DNA of 64,000 bases from positions 6,659 through 70,658 of the forward strand of contig JASFYX010000043.1 of NCBI GenBank assembly GCA_045046885.1, given 5' to 3'. Positions 35,222-44,851 of the stretch are shown in pieces. This stretch comes from CG1-02-35-72 sp045046885. GTDB taxonomy: Bacteria; Bacteroidota; Bacteroidia; Flavobacteriales; Flavobacteriaceae. A model generated the notes under the pieces. That model saw nothing but the letters and a program-made list of their open reading frames with translations, ran no database searches and was not told the origin of the DNA. A program made the position numbers and the translations under genes. Each line of letters opens with the position of its first letter. Position 1 is the stretch's first letter.

Positions 35222-36210
35222 GAATTCAGCATCTCCCAAAGTCTATCCTTTAACGCGGTTAAACCAGTTTGTGCTATAGACGAAAAGAATAAATGGGGCA
35301 CATCTTTGGGTAATTCGGCTTCAATTTCTGCCGTTAGTTCGTCATCTAACATATCTGATTTTGAGATGGCTAAAATCCTACTTTTATCTAATAATTCTGG
35401 ATTGTGTAACTTCAGTTCATTGAGCAGAATGGCGTATTCTTTATTAATATCTGGACTGTCTGCTGGTACTAAAAACAACAAGATAGAATTGCGTTCTATA
35501 TGTCTTAAAAAGCGGTATCCTAATCCTTTACCTTCTGAAGCGCCTTCAATAATACCAGGAATATCGGCTATTACAAACGATTGGTAATCGCGATAAGCCA
35601 CAATACCCAAATTGGGTTTTAGGGTTGTAAAAGCATAGTCGGCAATCTTGGGTTTGGCATCGGTTATAACCGATAAAAGCGTTGATTTTCCAGCGTTTGG
35701 AAAGCCTACTAAACCAACATCTGCTAATAATTTTAATTCTAGTAAAAACCAATTTTCGCTACCCTCAACACCAGGTTGTGCATAGCGAGGCGTCTGGTTA
35801 GTAGGAGTTCTAAAATGCCAATTACCGCGACCGCCCATACCGCCTTCTATCAGAATTTTTTCTTCTCCATTTTCGGTAATTTCGAAAAGGATTTCATTTG
35901 TTTCAGCATCCCTTACAATAGTTCCAAGCGGCACATCAATATATTTATCTTCGCCATCAGCACCAGTACTGCGATTTTTACTGCCGTGACCTGCATGACC
36001 CGCTTTTGTGTGTTTTTTAAATTTAAGATGAAAAAGTGTCCACAAATTATCATCGCCGCGTAATATTATATGGCCCCCTCTACCGCCATCACCACCATCT
36101 GGACCTCCTTTTGTAATGTATTTTTCACGATGTAAATGAACAGAGCCTTTCCCGCCGTTACCCGAAGCAGCAAATATTTTTACATAGTCAACAAAATTAC
36201 CTTCAGTCAT
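35218..36210 (-). CDS. obg: GTPase ObgE/CgtA
   Basis: 330 residues. Glycine-rich Obg fold (about 1-158: GNGGKGSVHLHREKY, GGPDGGDGGRGG), then the G domain: GFPNAGKST (G1), T in FTTLKPNLG (G2), DIPGIIEGA (G3), SKSD (G4). No C-terminal OCT extension. Ribosome assembly and stress GTPase. It lies 5 bp after adk, in the leftward hpt-adk-obg operon. Confidence 0.97.
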   Translation of the reverse strand: MTEGNFVDYVKIFAASGNGGKGSVHLHREKYITKGGPDGGDGGRGGHIILRGDDNLWTLFHLKFKKHTKAGHAGHGSKNRSTGADGEDKYIDVPLGTIVRDAETNEILFEITENGEEKILIEGGMGGRGNWHFRTPTNQTPRYAQPGVEGSENWFLLELKLLADVGLVGFPNAGKSTLLSVITDAKPKIADYAFTTLKPNLGIVAYRDYQSFVIADIPGIIEGASEGKGLGYRFLRHIERNSILLFLVPADSPDINKEYAILLNELKLHNPELLDKSRILAISKSDMLDDELTAEIEAELPKDVPHLFFSSIAQTGLTALKDRLWEMLNS

Positions 36211-36215
36211 ATTCT

Positions 36216-36788
36216 TTACAGTTTATCAAAAACAGCACATAAACGTTCTGTTATTTCTTCAATTGTCCCAACACCATTTACGCCATAATATTTGTTTTGA
36301 GCGGTGTAATAATCTATTAAAACAGCTGTTTTATTTTGGTATTCGTTAAAGCGATTTCTAATCTTAGTTTCGTCTTGGTCATCAGGACGACCACTTGTTA
36401 AACCACGATTTAAAAGACGTTCTACCAATAAATTTTCGGGAACTTCTAAGGCAATCATGGCGTTGATAGGCGTGCCTTTTGCGTTTAAAAACATATCTAA
36501 TGCCGTAGCTTGAGAGTTGGTTCTAGGAAAACCGTCAAAGATGATTCCATTTACACCCTCATTTTTATTGACTTCGGCTTTAAGCATATCTATCGTTACT
36601 TCGTCTGGAACCAAATCGCCTTTATCCATAAAAGATTTTGCCAAAACGCCTAGTGGTGTATTATTTTTAATGTTGAACCTAAATACGTCACCAGTAGAAA
36701 TGTGGATGAGTTGGTAACGTTCTTTTAAAAATGTGGCTTGTGTGCCTTTCCCAGCACCCGGAGGGCCAAAAAGAACGATGTTTTTCAT
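36216..36788 (-). CDS. adk: adenylate kinase
   Basis: 190 residues, short-lid form. P-loop GPPGAGKGTQ, HISTGDVFR, DGFPRTNSQA, and LLNRGLTSGRPDD with no zinc-binding lid. Balances ATP, ADP and AMP. Its start overlaps the hpt stop by one base. Confidence 0.97.
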   Translation of the reverse strand: MKNIVLFGPPGAGKGTQATFLKERYQLIHISTGDVFRFNIKNNTPLGVLAKSFMDKGDLVPDEVTIDMLKAEVNKNEGVNGIIFDGFPRTNSQATALDMFLNAKGTPINAMIALEVPENLLVERLLNRGLTSGRPDDQDETKIRNRFNEYQNKTAVLIDYYTAQNKYYGVNGVGTIEEITERLCAVFDKL

Positions 36789-37330
36789 TAGTTGGTTGTT
36801 TTTAGTTGATATATATCAGATAAATTACGCCCTAGACCATCGTAGTCTAAACCGTAACCTACAATGAATTTATTTGGAATAGAGAGCCCTATGAAGTCTA
36901 TATTTAAGTCCTTTTTAAAAACATCTGGTTTAAAAAATAGGGTTGCTATTTTTAAAGCTTTAACTTTTTTATCTTTAAATATTTGATAGATTTCTTCTAG
37001 CGTATTTCCTGTGTCAATTATATCTTCTAAAATAACAACGGTTTTTCCTTCAATATTTTCTTGTAAACCAACCAACTGTTTTATTTTACCTGTAGAACTC
37101 GTGCCTTGATAAGAAGAGAGTTTTACAAACGACACTTCGCAAGCATCGTTGTATTGTCTTACAAAATCGGCTAAAAACATAAAAGAGCCATTTAAGATAC
37201 CAATAAATATGGGTTGTTCTCCTTTCAAATCAACAGCAACATCATTGGCCATTTTTTTGACGGTCTCTTCAATTTTTGAAGCTTTTATAAAAGGAACAAA
37301 ATGTTTATCGTGTAGTTTTATGGTATCCAT
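36788..37330 (-). CDS. hpt: hypoxanthine phosphoribosyltransferase
   Basis: 180 residues from ATG 37330. PRPP-binding motif VVILEDIIDTGNTLEE; flexible-loop region LSSYQGTSSTGK. Purine salvage. A TTG six codons upstream (37348) is rejected because it overlaps a -7-like box TTCTTTTG (37346-37353). Confidence 0.94.
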   Translation of the reverse strand: MDTIKLHDKHFVPFIKASKIEETVKKMANDVAVDLKGEQPIFIGILNGSFMFLADFVRQYNDACEVSFVKLSSYQGTSSTGKIKQLVGLQENIEGKTVVILEDIIDTGNTLEEIYQIFKDKKVKALKIATLFFKPDVFKKDLNIDFIGLSIPNKFIVGYGLDYDGLGRNLSDIYQLKTTN

Positions 37331-37355
37331 ATTTTTTTCTTTATGCAAAAGAACA

Positions 37356-37386
37356 AAAAAACCGCCTTTTATCGAGGCGGTTTTTT
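37356..37386 (-). terminator. terminator between secDF region and hpt
   Basis: 12-bp stem (AAAAAACCGCCT, 37356-37367, with its complement 37375-37386), T-run on the minus strand. It lies upstream of the hpt start and 21 nt upstream of the secDF stop side; because secDF ends at 37407 and is transcribed leftward, this terminates secDF. Confidence 0.88.
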
Positions 37387-37406
37387 AAAAAGTTATCTTT
37401 TTTTAT

Positions 37407-40328
37407 TTACTGTTTTTTATCTAATTTTTTTGTAGTCATATACATTATAGGCGAAGCTATAAATAAAGACGAATATGTCCCTACAATTACCCCTATAATT
37501 AAGGCAAACATAAAGCCTCGAATGGTTTCGCCACCATCTATAAATATGGCTAATAACACAAGTAAAGTAGTTAATGACGTGTTTATTGTTCTACTCAAGG
37601 TACTACTCAAGGCTTTGTTAATTCTAGTTTCTTGATCCCAAGAATGATGTAAATTGGCAAATTCTCTAATACGGTCAAAAATAACCACGGTATCATTTAA
37701 TGAGTACCCTACCACCGTTAAAATGGCCGCAATAAAAGCCTGATCTATTTCTAAATCGAATGGTAAATATTTGTATAATAAAGAGAATGTTCCTAATACA
37801 ACCAATACATCGTGGAAAACGGCTACAACAGCTCCTAAACTGAATTGCCATTTTCTAAAGCGTAATAATATGTATAAGAAAACGACTATTAGTGAGCCTA
37901 AAATAGCCCAAAAAGCATCTTTTTTAATATCATCGGCAATGGTTGGCCCCACTTTTACGGCTTGCATAACACCAATTTTATGAGCGGTTTCGCCACCTGG
38001 TTTAAACTGATTCATTGTCATGCCATCGGGTAAAAAAGCTTTTATACCGTCAAACAATTTTTGTTGTACTTCGTCGTCGGCTTTAAGACCATTTTTATCG
38101 ACATTGTATTTTGTTGTGATTTTTAATTGATTATCACCACCAAAAGTTTTTACTTCTGGAGCACTACCAAATACTACTTTTAAAGCACTGCCAACTTCTG
38201 TAGGGCTAACAGCTTTTTCAAAACGTACTGTATATGTGCGTCCTCCTTTAAAGTCAACACCGTAATTTAACCCATTGGTAAACAATGACACCAATCCGCC
38301 TAATATTATAGCACCCGATATAAAAAAGGCAATTTTACGTTTTCTTAAAAAGGCGATATCTAAATCTTTAAACCAATTGCGTGTAATTTTTGTATCGAAA
38401 GTTAAAGTGCGATCTTTTTTCATATACCACTCAATAAACAAACGTGTAATAAATATGGCACTAAATAATGATGTCATTATACCAATCATTAAAGTAGTGG
38501 CAAATCCTTTTATTGGACCCGAACCAAAAATAAATAATATCAAACCTGTTAAGAACGTGGTTACGTTGGCGTCAATAATAGACGATAAGGCGCCACCAAA
38601 ACCATCGCGAATGGCTTCTTTAGTCCCCTTCCCTTTTATAAATTCTTCTTTAATACGCTCGTAAATAAGTACGTTGGCATCAACCGACATACCTATTGTT
38701 AAAACGATACCAGCAATACCTGGTAAAGTAAGAACAGCACCAAATCCAGTAAGGACACCAAATATGTATAATATATTTGTTACCAAAGCAACATCGGCAA
38801 AAACACCCGCTTTACCATAGTATAAAATCATCCACAATAATATAAGTGCTAAGGCAATTAAAAAGGAGTTGACACCGCTGTCTATAGCTTCTTGGCCCAA
38901 AGAAGGACCTACAATTTCTGATTGAATAATTTGTGCAGGTGCGGGCAGTTTACCTGCTTTTAAAACATTTGCTAAATCTTGCGCTTCTGTAATTGTAAAA
39001 TTACCAGAAATAGAAGTACGTCCAGATGTAATAGCGTCATTTACACGCGGTGCAGTATAGACATAGTTATCTAAAACAACGGCTACAAAATTGCCAACAT
39101 TGGCTGTTGTCATTTTACCCCAAAGTTTAGAACCTTTACTGTTCATCGTCATACTAACCTCTGGATTGGCGCCAAACTGATCGAAAGCTTGACGTGCATC
39201 TTCAATAACATCACCTTCAATCGGCGCTTTGTCTTCGCGGTTAGATTTTATAGCATATAAATAGATAACTTCTGAATCTGTAATGGGTTTAGCATCCCAT
39301 AAAAATTTAGTATAGCGCATATTGTCTTTCAATAAAGCACGGACTTCTGGCATAGCTAAATATTTATTTACAGTAGCGGTGTCTGTTAAAGCAGCAGTAC
39401 CTACACGAGAACTTTTTTGGTTTTCAGTTTGTGGAATACTTGGATAAAAAACTGTAAAAAATGGATGCAATTTAGAATTGTCAACAGAGTCTTTTACTTC
39501 GCCTAAAAGGTCATCTATTTTGGAATCTTTTTTAGCTTTAGTATTATCTTCAGTTTTTAAAAGAGTTGCTAATTTAGCATCTGCTTGTTGGAAAAACAAA
39601 GCTGTTTCTTGGTTTGTATAAACTTCCCAAAATTGTAATTCGGCTGTACTTTGTAATAATTTTTTAACACGATCTATATCTTTAGCACCAGGCAATTCTA
39701 TTAAAATTCTGCCTGATTGAGCCACACGTTGAATGTTTGGTTGCGTAACCCCAAATTTATCAATACGACTTCTCAATACTTCAAAAGCAGTATTTATAGA
39801 ACCATTAACTTCAGATCTAAGAATAGGTTGTACTTCTACATCAGACATTTTAAAGTTAATCTTATCGCGTAAAGATTTGTTACCAAAAATTTTAGGATCA
39901 CTTAGTTTAATACCACCATTGCTCAGTTTTTCGAAAGCATCAAAAAATAAGGTGATATAATCGCTGTTGCTTCCTTTTTGCGCTTTTGTAGCTTCTTCTA
40001 GTGCTTTGTTAAAAATAGGATTTTTAGAATGGTTAGATAAACCTACTAAGATATCTTTTACAGATACTTCTAATGTAGCATTTATACCGCCTTTTAAATC
40101 GAGTCCTAAATTTATTTCTTTTCCTTTAACTTCGTTATAAGTAAAACTGGCAATTCCAAGATTAACTACAGGTTTGTTTGCAACTGAATCTAAATAAGCA
40201 CGTTTGCCTTTAGCATAATTAGCAGCGTTTTCTTCAACATTTTTGGCAAACCAAGTAAAGGATAATTGGTAAACACACACCAACCCGAAAAGGATGGCAA
40301 ATAATCGTATAAGTCCTTTGTTTTGCAT
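37407..40328 (-). CDS. secDF: protein translocase subunit SecDF (fused)
   Basis: 973 residues. The SecD half has LGLDLKGGINATLEV, RIDKFGVTQPNIQ and the membrane block GIVLTIGMSVDANVLIYERI. The SecF half has NYGVDFKGGRTYTVRF and VVGYSLNDTVVIFDRIRE. Twelve helices in all; uses proton-motive force to help Sec export. A SecD-SecF fusion is usual in Bacteroidota. Own -7 box at 40366-40373. Confidence 0.96.
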   Translation of the reverse strand: MQNKGLIRLFAILFGLVCVYQLSFTWFAKNVEENAANYAKGKRAYLDSVANKPVVNLGIASFTYNEVKGKEINLGLDLKGGINATLEVSVKDILVGLSNHSKNPIFNKALEEATKAQKGSNSDYITLFFDAFEKLSNGGIKLSDPKIFGNKSLRDKINFKMSDVEVQPILRSEVNGSINTAFEVLRSRIDKFGVTQPNIQRVAQSGRILIELPGAKDIDRVKKLLQSTAELQFWEVYTNQETALFFQQADAKLATLLKTEDNTKAKKDSKIDDLLGEVKDSVDNSKLHPFFTVFYPSIPQTENQKSSRVGTAALTDTATVNKYLAMPEVRALLKDNMRYTKFLWDAKPITDSEVIYLYAIKSNREDKAPIEGDVIEDARQAFDQFGANPEVSMTMNSKGSKLWGKMTTANVGNFVAVVLDNYVYTAPRVNDAITSGRTSISGNFTITEAQDLANVLKAGKLPAPAQIIQSEIVGPSLGQEAIDSGVNSFLIALALILLWMILYYGKAGVFADVALVTNILYIFGVLTGFGAVLTLPGIAGIVLTIGMSVDANVLIYERIKEEFIKGKGTKEAIRDGFGGALSSIIDANVTTFLTGLILFIFGSGPIKGFATTLMIGIMTSLFSAIFITRLFIEWYMKKDRTLTFDTKITRNWFKDLDIAFLRKRKIAFFISGAIILGGLVSLFTNGLNYGVDFKGGRTYTVRFEKAVSPTEVGSALKVVFGSAPEVKTFGGDNQLKITTKYNVDKNGLKADDEVQQKLFDGIKAFLPDGMTMNQFKPGGETAHKIGVMQAVKVGPTIADDIKKDAFWAILGSLIVVFLYILLRFRKWQFSLGAVVAVFHDVLVVLGTFSLLYKYLPFDLEIDQAFIAAILTVVGYSLNDTVVIFDRIREFANLHHSWDQETRINKALSSTLSRTINTSLTTLLVLLAIFIDGGETIRGFMFALIIGVIVGTYSSLFIASPIMYMTTKKLDKKQ

Positions 40329-40365
40329 TTTTTATAATTTAATGTGGCATTAATTTTAATGCGTG

Positions 40366-40373
40366 CAAATATA
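40366..40373 (-). promoter_or_regulatory. secDF -7 promoter box (TATATTTG)
   Basis: Exact TAnnTTTG match on the minus strand, 38-45 nt upstream of the secDF ATG. Confidence 0.55.
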
Positions 40374-40434
40374 TAACTTCATTAGAGAATTGACAAATTA
40401 AACTCTAGGATTTTAATACCCCACTTTAGCTTAG

Positions 40435-40442
40435 TATCTTTG
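40435..40442 (+). promoter_or_regulatory. fhs -7 promoter box (TATCTTTG)
   Basis: Exact TAnnTTTG match, 19 nt before the ATG at 40461. Confidence 0.6.
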
Positions 40443-40460
40443 CATTCAAATTTTTAAATT

Positions 40461-42137
40461 ATGACTTATTTATCAGATATAGAAATTGCTCAAAAAGCGA
40501 CGATTCAACCTATAAAAAATATTGCAGAAAAATTAAATATAAGCGAAGATAAACTAGAGCTATATGGTCATTACAAAGCCAAATTAGCACTTGATTTAAT
40601 CGATGAAAATAAAATAAAAAACAACAATTTAATACTGGTTACAGCTTTAACACCTACTCCCGCCGGCGAAGGAAAAACAACTGTTTCTATCGGCTTAACC
40701 GAAGGTTTAAATGCCATTGGCACAAAAGCTTGCGTTGTACTTAGGGAGCCTTCATTAGGGCCTGTTTTTGGTATAAAAGGCGGTGCTGCTGGGGGCGGTT
40801 ATTCTCAAGTAATTCCTATGGAAGATATCAATCTCCATTTTACAGGCGACTTTAATGCAATTGAAAAAGCCAATAATTTACTCTCGGCATTAATAGATAA
40901 TAACATTCAGAGTAAAGTTAATAATTTAGGTATTGATGCCCGTACGGTTTCTTGGAAACGCGTGATTGATATGAACGACCGCGCTTTGCGTAATATTATC
41001 ATAGGTCTTGGCGGAACAGCCAACGGTATCCCGCGTGAAGACGGCTTTAACATTACGCCCGCCTCAGAAATTATGGCCATTTTGTGTATGTCAGAAAATT
41101 TTAAAGATTTAAAACAGCGCTTAGGCGACATTTTTATAGGATTCACTTATGATAAAAAAGCCATTTTTGCACGCGATTTAAATGCCGAAAATGCCATGGC
41201 TATCCTGTTAAAGGATGCTATAAAACCCAATTTAGTTCAGACACTCGAAGGGAATCCGGCTATTATTCACGGGGGTCCTTTTGCCAATATTGCCCAAGGA
41301 ACAAATACTATTATTGCTACAAAAATGGGCTTATCTTTGTCTAATTACGTGGTTACAGAAGCTGGTTTTGGTGCTGACTTAGGAGCCGAAAAATTCTTAA
41401 ATATTAAATGTGTTACGGCCGGATTGAATCCTAAAGCGGTGGTTTTGGTAGCCACTATCCGCGCTTTGCGTTATCACGGGGGCGCCGCTAAAGGCGAATA
41501 CAACGACAAAAATTTAGGCTTTGTTGTTAAAGGTTTTGAGAATCTTGAAAAACACATAGAAAATATCCGCAAATTTAATATTGAGCCTGTTGTAGCCGTC
41601 AATGCTTTTACAACCGACAGCAAAAAAGAGATTAAATACGTAATAGATGCCTGTGCTAAATTAGGCGTACAAGCTGTTTTATCTGAAGGTTGGAAAAAAG
41701 GCAGTAAAGGCACAATAGAGTTGGCCAAAGCTTTGGTTTCTGTAGTTGAAAAACAAACCAAAACCTTTAAACAACTTTACGATTATACTTTACCAGTAAA
41801 ACAAAAAATAGAACGTATTGCTAAAGAGATTTATGGTGCTGATAAGGTAACCTACGATAAAAAAGCAGAGCTCAACTTAAAACGTGTCGCCCGTTTGGGC
41901 TTTAACGACTTTGCTATTTGTATGGCTAAAACACAAAAATCTTTATCAGATAACGAACTCCTTAGAGGACGTCCTAAACACTTTAAAGTCAATGTACGTG
42001 AAGTAGAAATTGCCGCAGGTGCCCGATTTATCATTCCTATTTTAGGTAAAATGATGCGTATGCCAGGCTTACCTTCTAAACCCGCTTCAGAAAATATGTT
42101 TATTGATGATGAAGGTGTTATTTCTGGATTGTCTTAA
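40461..42137 (+). CDS. fhs: formate--tetrahydrofolate ligase
   Basis: 558 residues. ATP-binding TPTPAGEGKTT (about 64-74), VLREPSLGPVFGIKGGAAGGGYSQV region (Gly-rich), TEAGFGADLGAEKF, RMPGLPSKPA near the C-terminus. Makes 10-formyl-THF from formate and ATP for one-carbon metabolism. Single gene between palindrome-rich spacers. Confidence 0.97.
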   Translation: MTYLSDIEIAQKATIQPIKNIAEKLNISEDKLELYGHYKAKLALDLIDENKIKNNNLILVTALTPTPAGEGKTTVSIGLTEGLNAIGTKACVVLREPSLGPVFGIKGGAAGGGYSQVIPMEDINLHFTGDFNAIEKANNLLSALIDNNIQSKVNNLGIDARTVSWKRVIDMNDRALRNIIIGLGGTANGIPREDGFNITPASEIMAILCMSENFKDLKQRLGDIFIGFTYDKKAIFARDLNAENAMAILLKDAIKPNLVQTLEGNPAIIHGGPFANIAQGTNTIIATKMGLSLSNYVVTEAGFGADLGAEKFLNIKCVTAGLNPKAVVLVATIRALRYHGGAAKGEYNDKNLGFVVKGFENLEKHIENIRKFNIEPVVAVNAFTTDSKKEIKYVIDACAKLGVQAVLSEGWKKGSKGTIELAKALVSVVEKQTKTFKQLYDYTLPVKQKIERIAKEIYGADKVTYDKKAELNLKRVARLGFNDFAICMAKTQKSLSDNELLRGRPKHFKVNVREVEIAAGARFIIPILGKMMRMPGLPSKPASENMFIDDEGVISGLS

Positions 42138-42227
42138 AAGAGTATCAGGTAAGTGGTATCAAGTATTTGGTATTAAGTAGTAAGGACAAAGAATTGAGTA
42201 TAAAATAACTATCCGTCTGTTCGAGTG

Positions 42228-42396
42228 CTCGCGCGCCTAAAGCGCGAGTGTATTGAGAACTTATAAACCCGTACCTATTTTTGTAAGAGTTTTAATTTCC
42301 TTTTTTATGTTATTTTAAAATTTTGTCAGAGTTTCACTCCAAGTGAAGCCCTGACTTTCTTTATTGATACGATGACTTTGGAGTCATCGTATCAAT
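42228..42396. repeat. cluster of three palindromes downstream of fhs
   Basis: CTCGCGC/GCGCGAG (42228-42234 and 42242-42248); an imperfect GTCAG...CTGAC hairpin (42325-42355); and a perfect 15-bp inverted repeat ATTGATACGATGACT (42363-42377) with its complement at 42382-42396, loop TTGG. None is followed by a clear T-run. The 330-bp gap holds no gene. Confidence 0.7.
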
Positions 42397-42467
42397 TTCT
42401 TTATTGTGGTAATTATTGTTTTTATATCATTGATTGCAAATCCGCGATAGTGGAAAATAGATAGCAG

Positions 42468-43064
42468 TTAAGATCTGGCAAATTGCAACAATGGTTCGTA
42501 GTTGTTTTTATCGGCTTCTTTAATGGCTTTTATATAGTTTGTTCTACTGTCACCTTGTTTCACTAGGTTTTTTGCACCCCAAGTAAAGACAGGTTGTCTA
42601 TAAATTTTGTCGATAATTATATCGGCTATTAGTCTACTATGTCTTCCGTTTCCATTAGAAAAACAGTGAATACTTACCAGCTTATGTTTAAACCGCACGG
42701 CAATTTCATCAGGGGTGAAAGTGTTGTGTTCTATCCAAAATAACGCATCATCTAATAAAGCCTTTAAGGCTGTAGATATTTCCCATTTGTCAACACCAAT
42801 ATTTTTATTTGTTTTCCTAAAACTACCGGCCCAAGCCCACACTTGTCCGTACATGTGTTTATGAAGTGTTTTTATAAATTGCTCGGTAAATATTGTTTTT
42901 GCATTTAATGATTTAGAGAGCGCCCATTGTATGGCTTCTTCAATATTTTGTTGTTCAAATTCATCTAATTCACCACGGGTAGCGATAGTAGCGATAAGCA
43001 ACCCTTCTGTTTCATCGAGGCTTAACGGTGTTTGACCATTGATGTACTCTAAATTTAATCCCAT
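42468..43064 (-). CDS. mobile mystery protein B (Fic-domain)
   Basis: 198 residues. Fic motif H133-CFSNGNGRHSR (consensus HxFxxGNGRxxR) near the C-terminus, preceded by the helical WAWAGSFRKTNKNIGV segment. Fic enzymes usually AMPylate a protein target. The length, N-terminus and pairing with the HTH gene match the 'mobile mystery' A/B pair. It overlaps the HTH gene by 10 bp. A toxin-antitoxin-like role is inferred. Confidence 0.9.
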   Translation of the reverse strand: MGLNLEYINGQTPLSLDETEGLLIATIATRGELDEFEQQNIEEAIQWALSKSLNAKTIFTEQFIKTLHKHMYGQVWAWAGSFRKTNKNIGVDKWEISTALKALLDDALFWIEHNTFTPDEIAVRFKHKLVSIHCFSNGNGRHSRLIADIIIDKIYRQPVFTWGAKNLVKQGDSRTNYIKAIKEADKNNYEPLLQFARS

Positions 43065-43513
43065 AATATTTTGGGTTTTTTGTGTTTGAGCAATGTCGTT
43101 CTTTCTTCAATGGCTTTTTTGAGTCTTTTTTTAGAATTTTTTTGATCTTCTAAACTCATAGTATGCGATGTTCTAGAAACTATTTTTAAAGCTAAGTCTC
43201 TTGCTTTTCGTTCTATTAAAGCATCTAAGTTGCCGTCTTTAGGTACAAACCCATAAACAAATTCCATATCTAATACACGAGCGGCTTCGCGAAGTGATTT
43301 TAAAGAAATTGAACCACTTTGTTCTCTTAATTCCATATCTCTAACACTCTGTTTTGTGATACTTAGTTTATTGGCCAATTGTTGTAATGACATGCCTAAG
43401 GCTAAACGGATAGCTTTTATCCAACCTGTTGGCGGGGAGGCTATTTTAGTAGTGGGAGCAAATATTTTTATTTTAGACTCTAATTGTTCTATTTGTAAAC
43501 TGTTAATATTCAT
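43055..43513 (-). CDS. mobile mystery protein A (HTH regulator)
   Basis: 152 residues. XRE-type helix-turn-helix in about 27-75: IRLALGMSLQQLANKLSITKQSVRDMELRE. Basic C-terminal half (ERKARDLALKI, KKRLKKAIEER). It precedes and overlaps the Fic partner, as in the described 'mobile mystery' pair, and probably represses the operon and may neutralise the Fic protein. A -7 box TACTTTTG is at 43545-43552. Confidence 0.9.
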   Translation of the reverse strand: MNINSLQIEQLESKIKIFAPTTKIASPPTGWIKAIRLALGMSLQQLANKLSITKQSVRDMELREQSGSISLKSLREAARVLDMEFVYGFVPKDGNLDALIERKARDLALKIVSRTSHTMSLEDQKNSKKRLKKAIEERTTLLKHKKPKILWD

Positions 43514-43544
43514 AACGTAATACTTTAAACTGATAAATATTTTA

Positions 43545-43552
43545 CAAAAGTA
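43545..43552 (-). promoter_or_regulatory. -7 promoter box (TACTTTTG) for the mobile mystery pair
   Basis: Exact TAnnTTTG match on the minus strand, 32-39 nt upstream of ATG 43513. Confidence 0.5.
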
Positions 43553-43704
43553 AGTCTTTAGATTGACATATAAAAATAAAAAGTAAGTTTATAATGTGAC
43601 AAAATAAAAATTTATATACGCCAAGGCGTGATGTATTGAGAAGTATTAATTACGGATTGCGAATCTGGGAGAGTGAGTACTAATTTACAAAATATTATTA
43701 TTTC

Positions 43705-43812
43705 CGTCTTTGAGAGCCCCGATTGTTATCGGGGCGTGGCAATCTCATGATTGATTGCACACTTTTTAAGAGATTGCCACACCCACGCTTTTGGTGCGGG
43801 TTTGCGAAGACG
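43705..43812. repeat. compound palindromic intergenic repeat
   Basis: Nested inverted repeats: CGTCTT (43705) with AAGACG (ending 43812); GCCCCGAT/ATCGGGGC (43716-43723, 43728-43735); GTGGCAATCTC (43736-43746) with GAGATTGCCAC (43770-43780). The GTGGCAATCTC unit is familiar from Bacteroidota REP-like repeats. It lies between the mobile mystery pair and dusB. The rest of the 339-bp gap has no gene. Confidence 0.8.
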
Positions 43813-43852
43813 TCCTTATTTTTTGCTTAATTCTTTACACTTAATACCACCT

Positions 43853-44833
43853 TCACCCAAACACCTTTAATATCTCCTCAAAATGTTGGTTGAGTTCTTC
43901 TAAATTATCGGTTGTAACCAATTTAAGACGGTAGGGTTTAAAATGCGGAATCCCTCTAAAATAATTGGTATAATGACGGCGCATCTCCATAATACCTACA
44001 ATCTCTTTTTCTTTCCAATCAATTTCCATTTGTAAATGACGGCGGGCTGTTTTAACACGCTCGGCTATAGAGATATCTTCTAAATGTTCGCCTGTTTTAA
44101 AAAAGTGTTTTACCTGTTTAAAAAACCACGGATTGCCAATACTGGCACGACCAATCATAGCACCGTCTAAACCAAATTCATCGCGCATAAGCATAGCTTT
44201 TTCGGGTGAATTAACGTCGCCATTGCCAAAAATAGGAATATGCATACGGGGGTTGTTTTTAACAGCAGCTATCTGTGTCCAATCGGCAGCACCTTTATAC
44301 ATTTGGGCGCGGGTACGGCCGTGAATAGAAATAGCTTTGGCACCTGCATCTTGTAAGCGTTCTGCCACTTCTACAATTTTAATGGAATCAGCATCCCAAC
44401 CCAAACGGGTTTTTACAGTAATGGGGAGGTGGGTGTGTTTTACCATTTCTCTGGTAAGGCTTTCCATCAAATCAATATCTTTTAAAATACCCGCTCCGGC
44501 ACCTTTACTCACCACTTTTTTAACGGGACAACCGAAGTTAATGTCTATAATATCGGGTTTAGATTGTTCTACAATTTCAACGGTACGTAACATTGAGTCG
44601 ATATTAGCGCCAAAAATCTGAATACCTACGGGTCGTTCTTTTTCGTAAATATCGAGTTTCTGAATACTTTTAGCCGCATCGCGAATAAGTCCTTCAGACG
44701 AAATGAACTCGGTATAAACAACATCAGCACCTTGCTCTTTGCAAAGGGCTCTAAAAGGCGGGTCGCTTACATCTTCCATTGGAGCAAGTAATAACGAAAA
44801 GTCACTTAATTCTATGTTGCCTATTTTTACCAT
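43853..44833 (-). CDS. dusB: tRNA-dihydrouridine synthase DusB
   Basis: 326 residues, FMN TIM barrel. LLAPMEDVSDPPFR at the N-terminus, catalytic Cys in INFGCPVKKV, then TVKTRLGWD, ISIHGRTRAQ, FGNGDV and GAMIGRAS. Reduces uridines in the tRNA D-loop. -7 box TACTTTTG at 44844-44851. Confidence 0.95.
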   Translation of the reverse strand: MVKIGNIELSDFSLLLAPMEDVSDPPFRALCKEQGADVVYTEFISSEGLIRDAAKSIQKLDIYEKERPVGIQIFGANIDSMLRTVEIVEQSKPDIIDINFGCPVKKVVSKGAGAGILKDIDLMESLTREMVKHTHLPITVKTRLGWDADSIKIVEVAERLQDAGAKAISIHGRTRAQMYKGAADWTQIAAVKNNPRMHIPIFGNGDVNSPEKAMLMRDEFGLDGAMIGRASIGNPWFFKQVKHFFKTGEHLEDISIAERVKTARRHLQMEIDWKEKEIVGIMEMRRHYTNYFRGIPHFKPYRLKLVTTDNLEELNQHFEEILKVFG

Positions 44834-44843
44834 AATCAGATTG

Positions 44844-44851
44844 CAAAAGTA
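44844..44851 (-). promoter_or_regulatory. dusB -7 promoter box (TACTTTTG)
   Basis: Exact TAnnTTTG match on the minus strand just upstream of the dusB ATG. Confidence 0.5.

Noticed and set aside
37331..37348. Longer hpt start (TTG)
   Set aside because: It overlaps a -7-like box, and the ATG at 37330 gives the usual length.
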